From Buddleja alternifolia (Eukaryota > Streptophyta > Magnoliopsida > Lamiales > Scrophulariaceae): a DNA stretch of 64,000 nt. Positions within the stretch are counted from its first letter, which is position 1; every line of letters starts with the position of its first letter. The stretch is from assembly GCA_019426215.1 (NCBI GenBank), contig CM033392.1:35818814-35882813 (forward strand). The letters run 5' to 3'. This document shows positions 43,656 through 55,844 of the stretch, piece after piece. The translations under genes and the position numbers were made by a program. The notes beneath the pieces are model-generated. The model did not search any database, was not told the origin of the DNA, and was given only the letters and a program-made list of their open reading frames with translations.

Positions 43656-44417
43656 AAGAAGTCAGAAAAATAGGAGTTTTTTAGATTCTTGGAGGAGAGA
43701 AGACGTTATTTTGGGAGAGAGAAAGAAAAGAGAGAAACTTGGAGAGAAAGAAAAGGAAGCCATTGAAGAGAAGAAAGATAAATCTTGATTCTTGCCATCA
43801 ACATAAGGACTCTTCTTGGTTTTTCTTGAATTCTTCTTCCTTCCCAATTGTTCTTATTATTTTCCACCATTGTTAAACATGAGAATTCTTAGTTTTATGC
43901 AAATTATTTCTTCTTCTTGTTTAATTATGTGTAGCTAAATAATTTTCTAGTGTTTAAGATGTAGTCTTGAGTATTATTATGGATTGTTGATTTTCATTGG
44001 GATATTTCTTGCTTTAATTAATCTATCAATGAGGGTTTAATGCTTGTAGATGGTTGGCCACCAAATACATGATTTAAGATGAATTGAGAAATACCGGGAG
44101 GTGAATTAATTCATTAGTTCAGATTTGATAGACGTGTTTAAATTACTCAATAGGGATATTATAATTGTGCATGAGGCTAGCTAACGAATTTCATGGAAAT
44201 TAATGGATTCATCTAGATTAGTTATTGATCATGGGAGTGACGAGAACGAGTTTAGTTGGGTACTCATGGAGATCTCGGGAGAGTATCCATGTAATTAAGG
44301 AAATTCGGGTCTTTAATGAATGCAAGAATTTACAATCCAATGAAGTTCAATATCCATAGAAATACCTTGATGAAGTCTTAATCCCTAGGCTTTCCATTTA
44401 TCGAATTATTGTTTATA

Positions 44418-44759
44418 AATTTTGTTATTATTTATTTCTGTTTTTAATTAGTTAAAATCTTAACTCTTACTAATCGCTAGTCTAAATAATAGGATAAACT
44501 TTGTTTGGTACTTGACAACCTTCCCTGTGGAGACGATCGTACTTACTCTATATTATTTGTCGATACCGTGTTGTTACGGGTGTTAACAAATTTTGTTATT
44601 ATTTATTTCTGTTTTTAATTAGTTAAAATCTTAACTCTTACTAATCGCTAGTCTAAATAATAGGATAAACTTTGTTTGGTACTTGACAACCTTCCCTGTG
44701 GAGACGATCTTACTTACTCTATATTATTTGTCGATACCGTGTTGTTACGGGTGTTAACA
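44418..44759 (+). repeat. Two tandem 171-bp copies of the end of H's LTR
   Basis: The block from AAATTTTGTTATTATTTATT to GGGTGTTAACA occurs twice; the copies differ at one position near 44530/44701 (GATCGTAC versus GATCTTAC). The first copy ends in a complete LTR terminus, so the repeat begins exactly after an LTR end. Confidence 0.92.
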
Positions 44760-44762
44760 AAT

Positions 44763-44779
44763 TGGCGCCATTGCCGGGG
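44763..44779 (+). promoter_or_regulatory. Element H primer-binding site
   Basis: TGGCGCCATTGCCGGGG, tRNA-Asp-type, one base different from B and D. Confidence 0.85.
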
Positions 44780-44940
44780 AAGGCAACAAATAGTCAATAT
44801 CAATAAAAAGTTAATTCTTATTAGTTTAGACATTTATTTTTATTTCAAATTTTTGAATTTATTTTATTTTATTTATTTTTAGTTTATTTTATCTGTCTCG
44901 CTCTGATCTTCATTTCTTGTTTTAGGTTGAATTTTAGTAG

Positions 44941-46799
44941 ATGCACAGGCGTTCTTTGAGTGCACCAGCTATTGAAATCGATCCAGAACCAGAACGAACT
45001 TTTCGAAGAGGCAGACGTCAACAAAGAGAACAACGTAGAATGGCAGAAGACTTACAAAGGATTGAACCTGCTGCGCAGAGAACTCTCCGGGATTATGCCA
45101 CACCAACATATCAGAAATTAACCTCCAGCATAGCGGTACCAAACGTTCAGGCCAACACCTTTGAGTTGAAGCCGGCTATCATTCAAATGCTACAGCACAC
45201 TGCATTTGAGGGAGATATTGAGAGGGAGGATCCTCATTCCCATCTGGGGAATTTTCTGGAAATCTGCAGTACTTTTAAGATGAATGGCGTTACTGAAGAT
45301 GCCATAAGACTGCGACTCTTCCCGTTCTCCCTGTCTAAAAGAGCTAAAGAGTGGCTGAAAAACCAGCCGGCAAATAAGTTCACCACTTGGGCTGAATTGT
45401 CGACTGCGTTTCTCACCAAATATTTCCCCCAGCTAAGACTGCTCAGTTAAGGAATGCAATCACAGGATTCATGCAAACTGATAGTGAAACCCTCTACCAA
45501 GCATGGGAAAGGTATAAAGAACTACTCAGAAAATGCCCACATCACGGTATTCCAAGTTGGATGCTTGTGCAGACATTTTACAATGGTCTGTCACATAGTA
45601 TCCGAATGAATAACGATGCAGCTGCAGGAGGGAGTTTTATGGCAAAGAATCCGGATGATGCATTGGCTCTTATGGACGAGATGGCATCCAATACATATCA
45701 GTGGGCGAGTGATAGTCGGGCTGCAAAGAAGACACCGGGCATCCACAATGTAGATAACATTACATTGCTCAATGCTAACATTGAAGCACTTGTAAAACAC
45801 ATGGAGGGACTCAGGGGAAATGTTAGTGCAGTATCTCAGCCTACTTTAGCTTGTGATATTTGTGGGGCCCCTCATACGGCTACTGATTGCCCACTCATCG
45901 AGCAAGCTAACTATTTATCCAATCAGAATAAGCAGCAAGGGAATCCATTTTCGAACACCTACAATTCGGGTTGGCGAAATCACCCTAACTTTTCTTGGGG
46001 AGGTCAAGGGAACCAAGGAGCTCAAGCAAATCCTCCTAGACAACAGTTTCCTCCAGGTTTCCAACAGCAGGGTTCTCAGAATTTTCAGCAACCAAGTCAG
46101 CAAGGACCACCACCTCGAGAACCACAAGCTTGGGAATAAGCCATTGAAAAGTTAGCCAACGGAACTGCGAACCGTATTGAGAAGCTTGAGGCAAAGATGG
46201 ATCAGATGATAGGTGCAACCAAGAATCTTGAAGCACAAATGGGGCAGTTGGCTAGTACTATGAGCTCAAGACCAAAAGGTACACTGCCGAGTCAAACTGA
46301 GCAAAATCCTAAGGGGCAATGTAATGCAGTAACTCTGAGAAATGGAAAAACCGTGGGAGAATCTGAACAACCGGGGGAACCTAATGAGGAACAAGGGATA
46401 ACCGAGGTTCAAGTTTCTGAGCCTTCAGAAGAGGGTACACCAGAGATAGTTAAACCTAAACCATATGTGAAGCCGTATGTTCCTCCAATTCCATTTCCTC
46501 AAAGATTGCAGCACAAGAGATTAGACAAGCAGTACGAGAAATTTCTTCAAGTTTTTCGACAGTTGCATATCAATATACCATTCGCGGATGCTTTGGCTTA
46601 GATGCCAATTTATGTGAAATTTCTGAAGGAATTGTTGAGCAACAAAAGAAAACTGGAAGAAGTGGAAACAGTGTCTTTAAATGAGGAGTGTAGTGCTATA
46701 ATCCAAAGGAGTATTCCTCCTAAACTCAAAGATCCAAGGAGTTTTTCTCTTCCTTGCACCATTGGTCAAGTTCAATTTGTTAAGGCATTGTGTGATTAG
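44941..46799 (+). pseudogene. Element H gag and N-terminal protease region (broken)
   Basis: Starts MHRRSLSAPAIEIDPEPER. Gag core: AFEGDIEREDPHSHLGNFLEI, FKMNGVTEDAIRLRLFPFSL, KRAKEWLKNQPANKFTTWAEL. A frameshift within the C-run near 45430 (LTKYFP) shifts the rest; the next frame continues RYKELLRKCPHHGIP to a zinc knuckle CDICGAPHTATDC. In-frame stops follow at 46137-46139, 46599-46601 and 46797-46799, the last next to the protease active-site region (ALCD, stop, GASVSLMP). The TLPSQTEQNPKGQCNAVTLRNG block matches the one in B. The first two stops fit C-to-T changes. It was ancestrally one frame with pol. Confidence 0.88.
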
Positions 46800-46808
46800 G
46801 GAGCAAGT

Positions 46809-49800
46809 GTGAGTCTAATGCCTTTTTCTATTTGCAGGAAATTGGGTTTTCAAGAACTCAAACCCACAAGGATGTCCTTACAGTTGGCAGACCGGAGTGT
46901 CAAACATCCCCTGGGCATAATCGAAGATGTATTAGTCAAAGTGGATAAATTTTACATTCCGTGTGATTTTGTGGTGTTAGAAATGGATGAGGATTCAGAG
47001 GTCCCGATTATACTTGGGAGACCATTCCTTGCTACTGCCGGAACGAACATTGATGTACGGGCAGGCAAGCTTACCTTGAACATCGGAGATGAAAAAGTGG
47101 AATTTGATTTGAACAAGGTAATGAAGTCGCCGGTCCTCGACGAAAGTTGTTGTTCAGTGGATGTGATCGATGAGATAGCCAAGAATGACTTTGAGAGGGA
47201 GTTTCTTGAGGATCCGTTGGAGAAGTTGAAAGATCGAGATGATGAGAATCCAGAGATTGAAACAGTGACTCTAGCTCTCGACAACGATGAGAACTTGCAT
47301 AAAGAAAGCCTTCTTCAAGGTAAAAGAGATCCACTAGAGTCGTATCCTGAAATCTCCTCTAAACCAAAGGTAGTACTTAAACCTCTTCCACCACATCTCA
47401 GGTATGTTTTTCTTCGTGACAATGAATCTTTACCTGTTATTGTTAGTGCTACTCTATCTGAGCTTGAATTGAATAAATTGTTAGAGGAGTTGAGGTTGAG
47501 GAAGAAAGCTATAGGATGGACTATTTCTGATATAAAGGGAATTAGCCCTACTTTATGCATGCATAGGATTCTAATGGAAGAAAATCATAAGACATCAATA
47601 GAACCTCAACGTAGATTGAATCCCAAGTTGAAAGAAGTTGTTAGGGATGAAGTTATGAAATTGTTAGATGCTGGCATAATTTACCCTATCTCGGATAGTC
47701 CTTGGGTTAGTCCTATACATGTAGTGCCTAAAAGGGGGGGAATGACTGTGATTTATAATGAAAAAAATGAATTAATTCCCACTAGAACAGTAACAGGTTG
47801 GCGGGTTTGTATTGATTATAGGAAGTTAAACAATGCTACTCGAAAAGATCACTTTCCTTTGCCTTTCATTGATCAAATGTTGGAAAGACTTTCGGGTAAT
47901 AAGTTTTATTGCTTTCTAGATGGTTACTCGGGATATTTTCAAATTCCAATTGCACCCGAGGACCAAGAAAAGACCACCTTTACTTGTTCGTATGGTACTT
48001 TTGCGTATCGACGCATGCCTTTTGGACTTTCTAATGCACCTGCTACCTTTCAGAGATGTATGATGGCCATTTTTTCTGATTTTATTGAGAAATCCATGGA
48101 AGTTTTTATGGATGATTTTACTGTGTATGGCTCATCATTTGATCACTGTTTAGCTAATCTTTCTCAAGTCTTGCAGAGGTGTGAGGAAACTAATTTAGTT
48201 CTGAACTGGGAAAAATGTCACTTTATGGTGACTGAGGGAATTGTCTTGGGGCATAAAATTTCTGACAAGGGAATAGAGGTGGATAAGGCAAAGGTGGAAG
48301 TGATTGAGAAGTTGCCTCCACCTACATCCGTAAAGGGAGTTCGAAGCTTCCTTGGTCATGCTGGCTTTTATCGCCGGTTTATCAAGGACTTCTCCAAAAT
48401 CTCTAAACCTTTGTGCAATTTACTTGAAAAAGATGTTGTGTTTAACTTTACTGATGAATGTTTACTTGCTTTCAACAGGTTAAAACAAGCATTGATCTCG
48501 GCCCCAATAATCTCATCACCTGATTGGGACCTACCTTTTGAATTGATGCGCGATGCTAGTGACTTTGCAGTGGGGGCTGTTCTCGGGCAAAGAAAGAATA
48601 AACAGGTTCATGTCATTGCCTATGCAAGCAAAACGTTGGATAGTACTCAGGTTAATTGTGCCACTACTGAGAAGGAGTTACTTGCTGTGGTCTTTGCATT
48701 TGACAAGTTCAGATCTTACCTTGTGGGGTCTAAAGTGATAGTGTATACGGATCATGCTGCAATCCGGTACTTAATGACAAAGAAGGATGCCAAACCACGT
48801 TTACTCCGTTGGATTCTATTGATACAAGAGTTCGACTTGGAAATTTGTGATAAGAAAGGTACCGAAAATGTGGTCGCAGATCATCTTTCGCGGCTTGAAC
48901 GAGGAAACGAAACGGTTATGGAGGGATTGCCAATTAATGAGACGTTTCCAGAAGAATGGTTGATGGGGATATCACACGATATACCATGGTATGCTGACTA
49001 CGTGAATTACCTGGTGAGTGACATTCTTCCTCCAGATTTAAGTTATCACCAAAAGAAGAAGTTCTTGGCAGAAGTAAAACACTACTATTGGGAAGAGCCT
49101 CTTCTTTACAAAGAATGTGGGGATGGTGTCATTCGTCGTTGTGTGGCAGTTGATGAGATTCAAAGTATCTTGGAGCATTGTCATTCCTTGGAATGTGGGG
49201 GTCATAATAGTACCTCAAAGACGGTAGCTAAGGTTTGGCAATCCGGATTTTATTGGCCAACAATGTATCAAGACGCAAGGGTTTTTGTCATATCATGTGA
49301 TCGTTGTCAAAGGACTGGGAACATCTCTCGCCGTAATGAGATGCCTCTCCAACCTATATTGGTTGTGGAGTTGTTTGATATATGGGGAATGGACTTCATG
49401 GGACCATTTCCCTCGTCCTATGGCAACAAATATATCTTGGTTGGAGTCGATTATGTATCGAAATGGGTTGAAGCTATAGCAACACCGACTAATGATGCTC
49501 GCATGGTGACAAAGTTCTTAAAAAAGTATGTTTTCTCGAGATTTGGAGTACCGAGGGCAATTATCAATGATGGAGGAGCTCACTTTTGCAACCGACAAGT
49601 GGAGAATTTATTGAAAAAGTATGGGGTTACTCAAAAGGTGGCAACTCCTTATCACCCTCAGACGAGTGGTCAGGTTGAAATTTCTAATCGTGAACTCAAG
49701 CATATCTTGGAAAAGACCGTTGATAGTTCACGTAAGGATTGGGCTAATAAACTAGATGATGCACTATGGGCATACAGAACAGCTTACAAAACTCCCATTG

Positions 49801-50273
49801 GTATGTCACCATATCGGTTAGTATACGGGAAAGCTTGTCATCTTCCCGTGGAACTCGAACATAAAGCATATTGGGCAACACGAGCATTAAATTTGGACTT
49901 AAAAGCAGCGGGAATGAGTAGATTGCTGCAATTGAGTGAACTTGATGAGTTCCGGTTGAATGCTTACGAGAGTGCACGAATTTACAAGGAAAAAACTAAA
50001 AGATGGCATGACAAGTGCATTCAACCGAAAGAGTTTCAAGTGGGTCAAAAAGTTTTGCTCTTTAATTCCCGTCTTCGACTTTTTCCGGGGAAGCTTAAGT
50101 CTAGATGGTCGGGACCATTTGCAGTTGTCAAAGTTCATTCTCATGGAGCGGTTGATATCGTACGAGAAGGATCCGGTGTATTTAAAGTGAATGGGCAACG
50201 GTTAAAGCTATACTTTGAAGGCGAAAATATTCCTCGAGGGGAAACGATTTCCCTCGCTGACCCTCAACAATGA
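46809..50273 (+). CDS. Element H pol: protease C-terminal part, RT, RNase H, integrase
   Basis: 1,154 codons without interruption. It has no proper start because it is the continuation of gag. Order: rest of the protease ([17 protein letters not shown]), RT ([47 protein letters not shown], catalytic FMDD at 48105-48116), RNase H ([39 protein letters not shown]), zinc region ([12 protein letters not shown] ... CDRCQRTGN) and integrase core with D862, D921 and E957, which gives the D,D-35-E spacing. The GPF-type C-terminus ([11 protein letters not shown]) follows. The [10 protein letters not shown] motif and tRNA-Asp PBS point to Athila. Stop TGA is followed by the double hairpin within 10 nt. 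All catalytic residues I can check are intact. Confidence 0.93.
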   Translation: MSLMPFSICRKLGFQELKPTRMSLQLADRSVKHPLGIIEDVLVKVDKFYIPCDFVVLEMDEDSEVPIILGRPFLATAGTNIDVRAGKLTLNIGDEKVEFDLNKVMKSPVLDESCCSVDVIDEIAKNDFEREFLEDPLEKLKDRDDENPEIETVTLALDNDENLHKESLLQGKRDPLESYPEISSKPKVVLKPLPPHLRYVFLRDNESLPVIVSATLSELELNKLLEELRLRKKAIGWTISDIKGISPTLCMHRILMEENHKTSIEPQRRLNPKLKEVVRDEVMKLLDAGIIYPISDSPWVSPIHVVPKRGGMTVIYNEKNELIPTRTVTGWRVCIDYRKLNNATRKDHFPLPFIDQMLERLSGNKFYCFLDGYSGYFQIPIAPEDQEKTTFTCSYGTFAYRRMPFGLSNAPATFQRCMMAIFSDFIEKSMEVFMDDFTVYGSSFDHCLANLSQVLQRCEETNLVLNWEKCHFMVTEGIVLGHKISDKGIEVDKAKVEVIEKLPPPTSVKGVRSFLGHAGFYRRFIKDFSKISKPLCNLLEKDVVFNFTDECLLAFNRLKQALISAPIISSPDWDLPFELMRDASDFAVGAVLGQRKNKQVHVIAYASKTLDSTQVNCATTEKELLAVVFAFDKFRSYLVGSKVIVYTDHAAIRYLMTKKDAKPRLLRWILLIQEFDLEICDKKGTENVVADHLSRLERGNETVMEGLPINETFPEEWLMGISHDIPWYADYVNYLVSDILPPDLSYHQKKKFLAEVKHYYWEEPLLYKECGDGVIRRCVAVDEIQSILEHCHSLECGGHNSTSKTVAKVWQSGFYWPTMYQDARVFVISCDRCQRTGNISRRNEMPLQPILVVELFDIWGMDFMGPFPSSYGNKYILVGVDYVSKWVEAIATPTNDARMVTKFLKKYVFSRFGVPRAIINDGGAHFCNRQVENLLKKYGVTQKVATPYHPQTSGQVEISNRELKHILEKTVDSSRKDWANKLDDALWAYRTAYKTPIGMSPYRLVYGKACHLPVELEHKAYWATRALNLDLKAAGMSRLLQLSELDEFRLNAYESARIYKEKTKRWHDKCIQPKEFQVGQKVLLFNSRLRLFPGKLKSRWSGPFAVVKVHSHGAVDIVREGSGVFKVNGQRLKLYFEGENIPRGETISLADPQQ

Positions 50274-50281
50274 TTTCGTCT

Positions 50282-50330
50282 AAGTCGAGCTAATGACTTT
50301 AAAAAAGCGCTGCTTGGGAGGCAACCCAAG
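50282..50330 (+). ncRNA. Post-stop double hairpin in element H
   Basis: Hairpin 1: AAGTCG (50282-50287) with TGACTT (50294-50299), loop AGCTAA, innermost pair G.U. Hairpin 2: CTTGGG (50313-50318) with CCCAAG (50325-50330), loop AGGCAA. Compare 15973-16022 and 28494-28543. Confidence 0.65.
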
Positions 50331-51091
50331 GGTTTTCGTTGCTTTCATTTTATTCGTTCATTTTCTTTTCTTTGCTTTCGTTGAGTTTTCTCATGTTTTC
50401 GTTTTATTTTTGATTTCAGGTCTTTAGCAAAAGTGATCCATGCAGAGAATTTAGCACCACTGTGCCGAGATTCGGCACCACTGTGCCATGTGAGAACCTC
50501 TTAAAAAGGCCTGTTGAAATATTTACAGGAGATTTGGTACCACTGTGCCACATTGAAGCACGGTGGTGCAGCTGCGAAAAAAAAAACAAAAAAAGAACAA
50601 AAAAATCCAAAATTTCATAATCTCCTAGTCAAACCCAGATTGGCCCATTACACCAACTCACACTCGAATATTCTCCAAAGTCCCCAAATCCCCTCCAAAC
50701 CCGTCTCCAACCCAAAATCCCCAAATCCTATTTCTATTCATCTTCTTCCGTAAAATTCACACCACCACTCCGCCACTCACACCACCACTCCGCCACTCAC
50801 ACCACACCACCTCCTGTCGAGATTCCGCGCTGCTGCTCTACTCTACCACGCCGCCGTCGCGGCTCAACTCCGGCAGCGCCGCTCTCCCTCTCTCGCTCGT
50901 TTCTCTTCGGCCCAGTCATCGTGCCGCTGCTCATCGCCGTCTCTTGACCTGTTTCAGCCCTCAAACAGCAGTTGTACAGCGCCTCTGTCATCTTCACCCC
51001 ATCGCCGTTCGACCGCCGTCGCGGATTCTCGGAAAATCAGCCGCCGCCGTCGTCTTTTACGCCACCGAGCCGTCATCTTTCTTCTTCGACT
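50331..51091 (+). other. Element H spacer between pol and env-like region
   Basis: Pyrimidine-rich at first, then a cluster of GGCACCACTGTGCC-type palindromes (50454-50572) like those in H's LTR, then an A-run, then CT/CCAC-rich sequence with CCGCC repeats resembling a 5' leader. No supported reading frame before 51092; frames at 50416-50997 are chance. Confidence 0.6.
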
Positions 51092-51894
51092 ATGCCGAAA
51101 CGAGCTCGAACAGACGCTGGGCCTTCTACTATTTCACGGTTTCAACCATTGGCCATGGATACGAGCCTTCAAGATACTCTCATACGAAAAGGTTTGGCAA
51201 AGTATCCAAGAATAAAAAATCCCACCCCTGTTTATACTATACTTGAGAACTTAGAATGTCACCCCTCTCGGTATGTGGATTCGGATGCTTTATTTCAACT
51301 CAGTATCGAAAGGGTTTTCGGGAAAAATTGAATGCTGTGGGTTGGTGTGATCTTGAGCGGATGAATGAGCCAAGCTACAAACAACTTACCTTGGAATTTT
51401 TGAGCACGTTTGAGTATACAGATACTACTGTCGGGTTTCAGATTGCCAATGTTCAATATATGAAAACAAAGGAGGAATTAGCGCATATGTTTGGTTGGCA
51501 GCTAATTGAGCCTACTTCATTATCAGCAGAGGCGGAGAATAAATTTTGGCAAGAAATTACGCGCTTACCCGACGAACAGTACTCTGGTCGCATGGCTAAG
51601 GCCACCGATATCGTCGACTCGTCACTTAGGTACCTCCACCGTGTCCTCGCATTCACACTTTTCGGGCGAGGGACGAGTGGAAAAGTGTCGAAAGCTGAAC
51701 TTGGAGTTCTTTATTGTTTCCATCATGGAATAAAAGCAGATTTAACTACACTTTTATGTGAGCAATTTGTCCATGTAGCTCATCAAGTTAATCGTCACCT
51801 CCTTCCACATAAGCACCACCCTATCGACTCCCGGGCTTTCATGCATATCCGTAGGGGAGTCTCTCTTTCACCCTCTTGTTTTATTTCAGTATGA
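51092..51894 (+). pseudogene. Element H env-like region (frameshifted)
   Basis: Starts at the ATG of MPKRARTDAGPSTISRFQP (51092) and reads to about 51325 (PSRYVDSDALFQLSIERVFG), where a shift at the GGGAAAAATT run moves into another frame (LNAVGWCDLERMNEPSYKQLTLEFLSTFEYT ... AHMFGW) that runs to 51894. This pattern, a conserved plant-transposon domain located after pol, is the env-like position of Athila elements. I see no signal peptide or membrane helix in the part present, so membrane function is unsupported, and the C-terminal part of full Athila env-like proteins appears missing. Confidence 0.7.
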
Positions 51895-53041
51895 TTATGC
51901 TTATGCTTATACTTATGTGTGAGTCCATTGAGGACAATGTCATGTTTTAAGTGTGGGGTGTGTGCATGTTTATATTGTTGAATGATTCAAGTGTGGGGTG
52001 GTGTGATCGAGAAAATTGGTGAAAGAAAAGACGTGTACATATTTTTGTTGAATTGTTGATTGATTTGGTGACATGTTCGCAACACTTTAGTTCCCATATT
52101 AGAACTCGAGATTGAAATGAACAAATAGACCTATTTTCCGTAATATGGATACTTTTTTCGAGTTACTCATTTGTTCTCAATTTTGTGAAATTTGATATGC
52201 ATCCTTGCACACTACACACGAGTTTTAGTAAAGGGAATTGATCGGTGAGATAAAGCAATTACAAAGTATTTGGATACATTATGAAATTTTGAAGAAAGTT
52301 GAAGAAGCAAAAAGAAGAAAAAAAAAAAGATGAATGAAAAAAAAAGGGGCAATGAATTGAATAAATGTCTTGATATTGAGTGAATAAAAACCTAGTTTTG
52401 TTCTGTGGCCTTTGTCACTCGAGTGATTCAGTTCTTAGGGGTGTCTTGACACCTAATGCCTTAGGACCGTCTGGTTTGAGAGTCATTGACCTAAAACTCG
52501 TTAAATGGGTGTCATAGAAAGCCTAAGAGAACAAAACATTGCACAGGTTAATGAGTGTTAAGTGAAAGAAGGAAAGGAAGGATTGTGCTATGAAAAATGT
52601 TTGTGTTTGCTTGATGTAGCTGAGAAATTTCCCTTGCTAGAATTCATCTTTCCACGTGGATGCATATTTAAATTAAACTTGGTTTGAATTTGTGTGTTAA
52701 CTTTGAACAAAAGTATTTATATTGTGGAAGATAGTAATTTGGGCGTTCATGTTAGATCTTGTATGATAATTGTGGGGATGTCCAATTGTTGTGGCTTGTT
52801 GCTAAGTTGAGAAACAATGATACAAGTAGGTACATGTCGAGAATTTTGTGGGTATATTCACTGCAAACCCTCACGAGACAAAACTCGTCCACTAGGGGAA
52901 ACCTAGGGATTTAACGGCTTGTTGCATGTGCTAAGTGCAATCGTGTTCCCTACGAAAGTGGTATTATTTTATTTTGTTGTTCTTTTCTTTATTTCTTTTA
53001 GATTTACTCGAGGACGAGCAAAAGGCCAAGTGTGGGGTGTT
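51895..53041 (+). promoter_or_regulatory. Element H 3' noncoding region with modules shared with B and D
   Basis: GAGGACAATGTCATGTTTTAA plus GTGTGGGG block (51927-51960), ~150-nt module (52392-52544) containing the palindrome TCACTCGAGTGA, hairpin cluster (52873-52943), an ACTCGAGGACGAGC block near 53008, and PPT AAGTGTGGGGTG before 53042. Same order and spacing logic as 16303-17668 and 28816-30121 although LTRs and coding regions differ. Confidence 0.72.
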
Positions 53042-54385
53042 TGTTAGGTTTTAAAAGTAACATTGATTTAGTATGTTTTTATCTCACATTTGTCTTGAAT
53101 TCATACCTTGAGTTGATCTTTTTAGTTGTTTTTATTTGTAATTGCGTATTTTGCCTTCCAAGTCGTTTAAATGCTTTTATAGGTAAATGACGATTGATTT
53201 GGCGAATAACTGAAGGAATTTCTAAGCAAAGTGAAGAACTCAACTAAGAGACTTAAAGAGGAGCAAAGAAGATTCCAAACGAAAAGAGTTGAGTTGAAGA
53301 AAAAGTAAAGAAAAACATGGACAGCAGAATTGGCACAGTGGTGCCAATATTCGGCACCACTGTGCAGCGCGCAGAAATCAGAATTTCTGGTTGGGCTCGA
53401 ATTTTGGGTCTTTTGTTGGGTTTTTTGTAATTAGAATTCCTATATAAATAGAAGAAGTCAGAAAAATAGGAGTTTTTTAGATTCTTGGAGGAGAGAAGAC
53501 GTTATTTTGGGAGAGAGAAAGAAAAGAGAGAAACTTGGAGAGAAAGAAAAGGAAGCCATTGAAGAGAAGAAAGATAAATCTTGATTCTTGCCATCAACAT
53601 AAGGATTCTTCTTGGTTTTTCTTGAATTCTTCTTCCTTCCCAATTGTTCTTATTATTTTCCACCATTGTTAAACATGAGAATTCTTAGTTTTATGCAAAT
53701 TATTTCTTCTTCTTGTTTAATTATGTGTAGCTAAATAATTTTCTAGTGTTTAAGATGTAGTCTTGAGTATTATTATGGATTGTTGATTTTCATTGGGATA
53801 TTTCTTGCTTTAATTAATCTATCAATGAGGGTTTAATGCTTGTAGATGATTGGCCACCAAATACATGATTTAAGATGAATTGAGAAGTACCGGGAGGTGA
53901 ATTAATTCATTAGTTCAGATTTGATAGACGTGTTTAAATTACTTAATAGGGATATTAGTAATTGTGCATGAGGCTAGCTAACGAATTTCATAGAAATTAA
54001 TGGATTCATCTAGATTAGTTATTGATCATGGGAGTGACGAGAACGAGTTTAGTTGGGTACTCATGGAGATCTCGGGAGAGTATCCATGTAATTAAGGAAA
54101 TTCGGGTCTTTAATGAATGCAAGAATTTACAATCCAATGAAGTTCAATATCCATAGAAATACCTTGATGAAGTCTTAATCCCTAGGCTTTCCATTTATCG
54201 AATTATTGTTTATAAATTTTGTTATTATTTATTTCTGTTTTTAATTAGTTAAAATCTTAACTCTTACTAATCGCTAGTCTAAATAATAGGATAAACTTTG
54301 TTTGGTACTTGACAACCTTCCCTGTGGAGACGATCTTACTTACTCTATATTATTTGTCGATACCGTGTTGTTACGGGTGTTAACA
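53042..54385 (+). repeat. Element H 3' LTR
   Basis: 1,344 bp TG...CA with TATA box at 53440-53451. It lacks the 171-bp duplication. Confidence 0.94.
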
Positions 54386-54390
54386 GCATC

Positions 54391-54573
54391 CCCTATACCA
54401 AACACATCTCATAGATTAAGAGTGATCTAGGGGACTTTATCTAATTGCATAGAATGATAAGATAAAGAAGAATATGTCTTTTACTAAATAACTTGACAAG
54501 ATACAATATAAGACTGTTTAAAGAGTCGGCTACTACGCCCTACAAATGGCGTGCCGGGCACCTAACTCTTTCA
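54391..54573 (-). repeat. Element A right LTR, last block
   Basis: Matches the end of the left LTR, including the CACTA empty site near 54425-54436, and ends CTCTTTCA before the AAGAG duplication. Confidence 0.92.
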
Positions 54574-54578
54574 AAGAG
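54574..54578. repeat. Target-site duplication of element A, right copy (AAGAG)
   Basis: Partner of 663-667. Confidence 0.9.
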
Positions 54579-55839
54579 GTCCTTTTGTACAATGTACACC
54601 ACAAAATTCCTTTAAATGCAAATCTATTTCTAGTACATGAGTATACTCAAAACGTAAGTAGTCCAGCAAAACAAACGCAACAAGCAATGGTGAGCTTGTG
54701 GATAATGATAAGTTAAATTCTAATTCAGTGGATAATCAATGAAGCCATAATTTAGGACATACCCTGGCCCTGAGATTAACATCTCGATAAACACCACAGT
54801 CATCACCAGACACAATAACTCACGGAACAAAAGAGGTTCTTATATACATTAACAAAACATTCTCATCAAATACTCAATAAATTTTTGTGCATAATAATTT
54901 CGAAATAATAATATAGGTTTCTTCAATTTAGGGATTTAGGGTTTTGAATTTGTGAAATAGGAGTTAAAAGAAAACTAAAAAATAAGAAGATAAATCTGCG
55001 ATTGTGGGTTGAAGTTAGGGAGGCCGACTGCCGACGGCGGTGAAGAAAATGGTTTGGCTGAGCGTGTTTTGCTGAGTGTGGGAGTGAGTGAGCGTGTCTC
55101 TGCTTCTTCTGCGTGAGTGGGGGATTTGATTTAGAAAATTTAAAAACACTTATTATACAATTTGAGCCCCACAGTTTTAATGTCTTAGAGAAAATGTCCA
55201 TCCGTGTGCACACCGTGTCGGACACATCAATTTTTTTTTTTCAAATTATGGACGCGAATTTGCTGTGTCTGAGGTGTGTTTATGTCCGAACACGCCTGAC
55301 ACCGCCCCGGATGATTTTTCAGAGTGTTCGTGCTATATAGCCCTTCACCGTATCGGACACCCATTTGTATTGGAATTTTTTTAGAATTTTCCACATGCCA
55401 ATCTTTACATGCATGGGAGTGACATTTACATTTCAGCTCTTACTGATATACTTCTTATGCTATTTTTCCTAATATATTTTTTCTTCATAAATTGGATCAT
55501 TTAGAATTTTATTAAATTGTCCAAATATTCTGTATAATTTTATTCCTGGTATTAAAAAGAAGACGACGTCTATGTTTTGGGTTGTGTTTGCACTTAAGAA
55601 AAATTGGATTTGGGCTTATAATTCGGGTGAAGCCCAAAAAAGAGTGCAGTTCCGACGAAAGCAAATGGGTCTTTAAATTGGGCCTTGAAATAATGGAGCC
55701 TAGAATTTGAGTGCCTTAATTCGAAAAGAATACGGGCTGAATTTTGTGAAAGCGCAATAATCATTAAGGAGGATAGACGAAAAAGAAAGGTCAGGCCGTA
55801 AGATGATCCAACAATCAAGAAACAGGCGCTAAGCAAAGG
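54579..55839. other. Flanking DNA right of element A, then probable start of J's LTR; no gene
   Basis: The first part continues the sequence interrupted at 662. A segment near 54920-55140, read on the minus strand, is CT-rich with CCGCCGTCGGC and an AAACCCTAAATCCC run and could be the remains of a gene leader; the only frame there (100 codons) has no recognisable domain. From roughly 55580 on, the sequence probably belongs to J's 5' LTR, because solo LTR E interrupts it and it continues at 57766 to J's PBS. The exact LTR start cannot be fixed from one copy. Confidence 0.45.
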
Positions 55840-55844
55840 AATTC

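Larger units (their letters stand above)
43246..44759 (+). repeat. Element H 5' LTR, with a 171-bp tandem duplication at its end
   Basis: The 3' LTR is 1,344 bp; this one is 1,514 bp because its last 171 bp occur twice (44418-44588 and 44589-44759). TATA box CTATATAAATAG at 43644-43655. A palindrome TGGCACAGTGGTGCCA at 43535-43550 is followed by a second GGCACC/GTGC unit. The minus-strand reading frame at 43662-43847 recurs in the other LTR and is not a gene. Confidence 0.93.
43246..54385 (+). mobile_element. Element H: Athila-type Gypsy retrotransposon with env-like region
   Basis: TG...CA ends, TSD GCATC at 43241-43245 and 54386-54390. Order: 5' LTR, tRNA-Asp-type PBS, gag, protease, RT, RNase H, integrase, double hairpin, env-like region, conserved noncoding 3' part, PPT, 3' LTR. 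About 18 differences in 1.34 kb of LTR (about 1.3%). Pol from protease to integrase is uninterrupted, but gag has one frameshift and several stops and env is frameshifted. This is the only element in the window that shows what a full relative of B and D looks like. Confidence 0.94.
668..54573 (-). mobile_element. Element A: Ty1/Copia LTR retrotransposon, outer shell of the nest
   Basis: Minus-strand Copia element bounded by AAGAG duplications. In element order: right LTR (from 54573 down to 36981), PBS complementary to initiator tRNA-Met (36963-36979), long leader, gag, protease-integrase, RT, RNase H (continuing at 4744-5050 after insertion B), PPT next to 4641, then left LTR 4640-668. Its LTRs differ by roughly 5% over the first 320 bp compared by eye, the highest divergence in the window, which agrees with its position as the outermost and oldest element. 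The genes carry several frameshifts and stops, so it is dead. Insertions inside it: a CACTA element, B (with C and D), F (with G), and H. Confidence 0.93.

Noticed and set aside
43662..43847. 61-codon minus-strand ORF in H's LTR
   Set aside because: Present in both LTRs (also 53458-53643), serine/phenylalanine-rich complement of a purine-rich leader.
46137..46799. Programmed stop-codon readthrough in H gag
   Set aside because: Three stops plus a nearby frameshift in one gene look like decay; no common readthrough context around them.
54923..55225. 100-codon minus-strand ORF as a host gene
   Set aside because: No recognisable domain, overlaps CT-rich leader-like sequence, no supporting neighbours.
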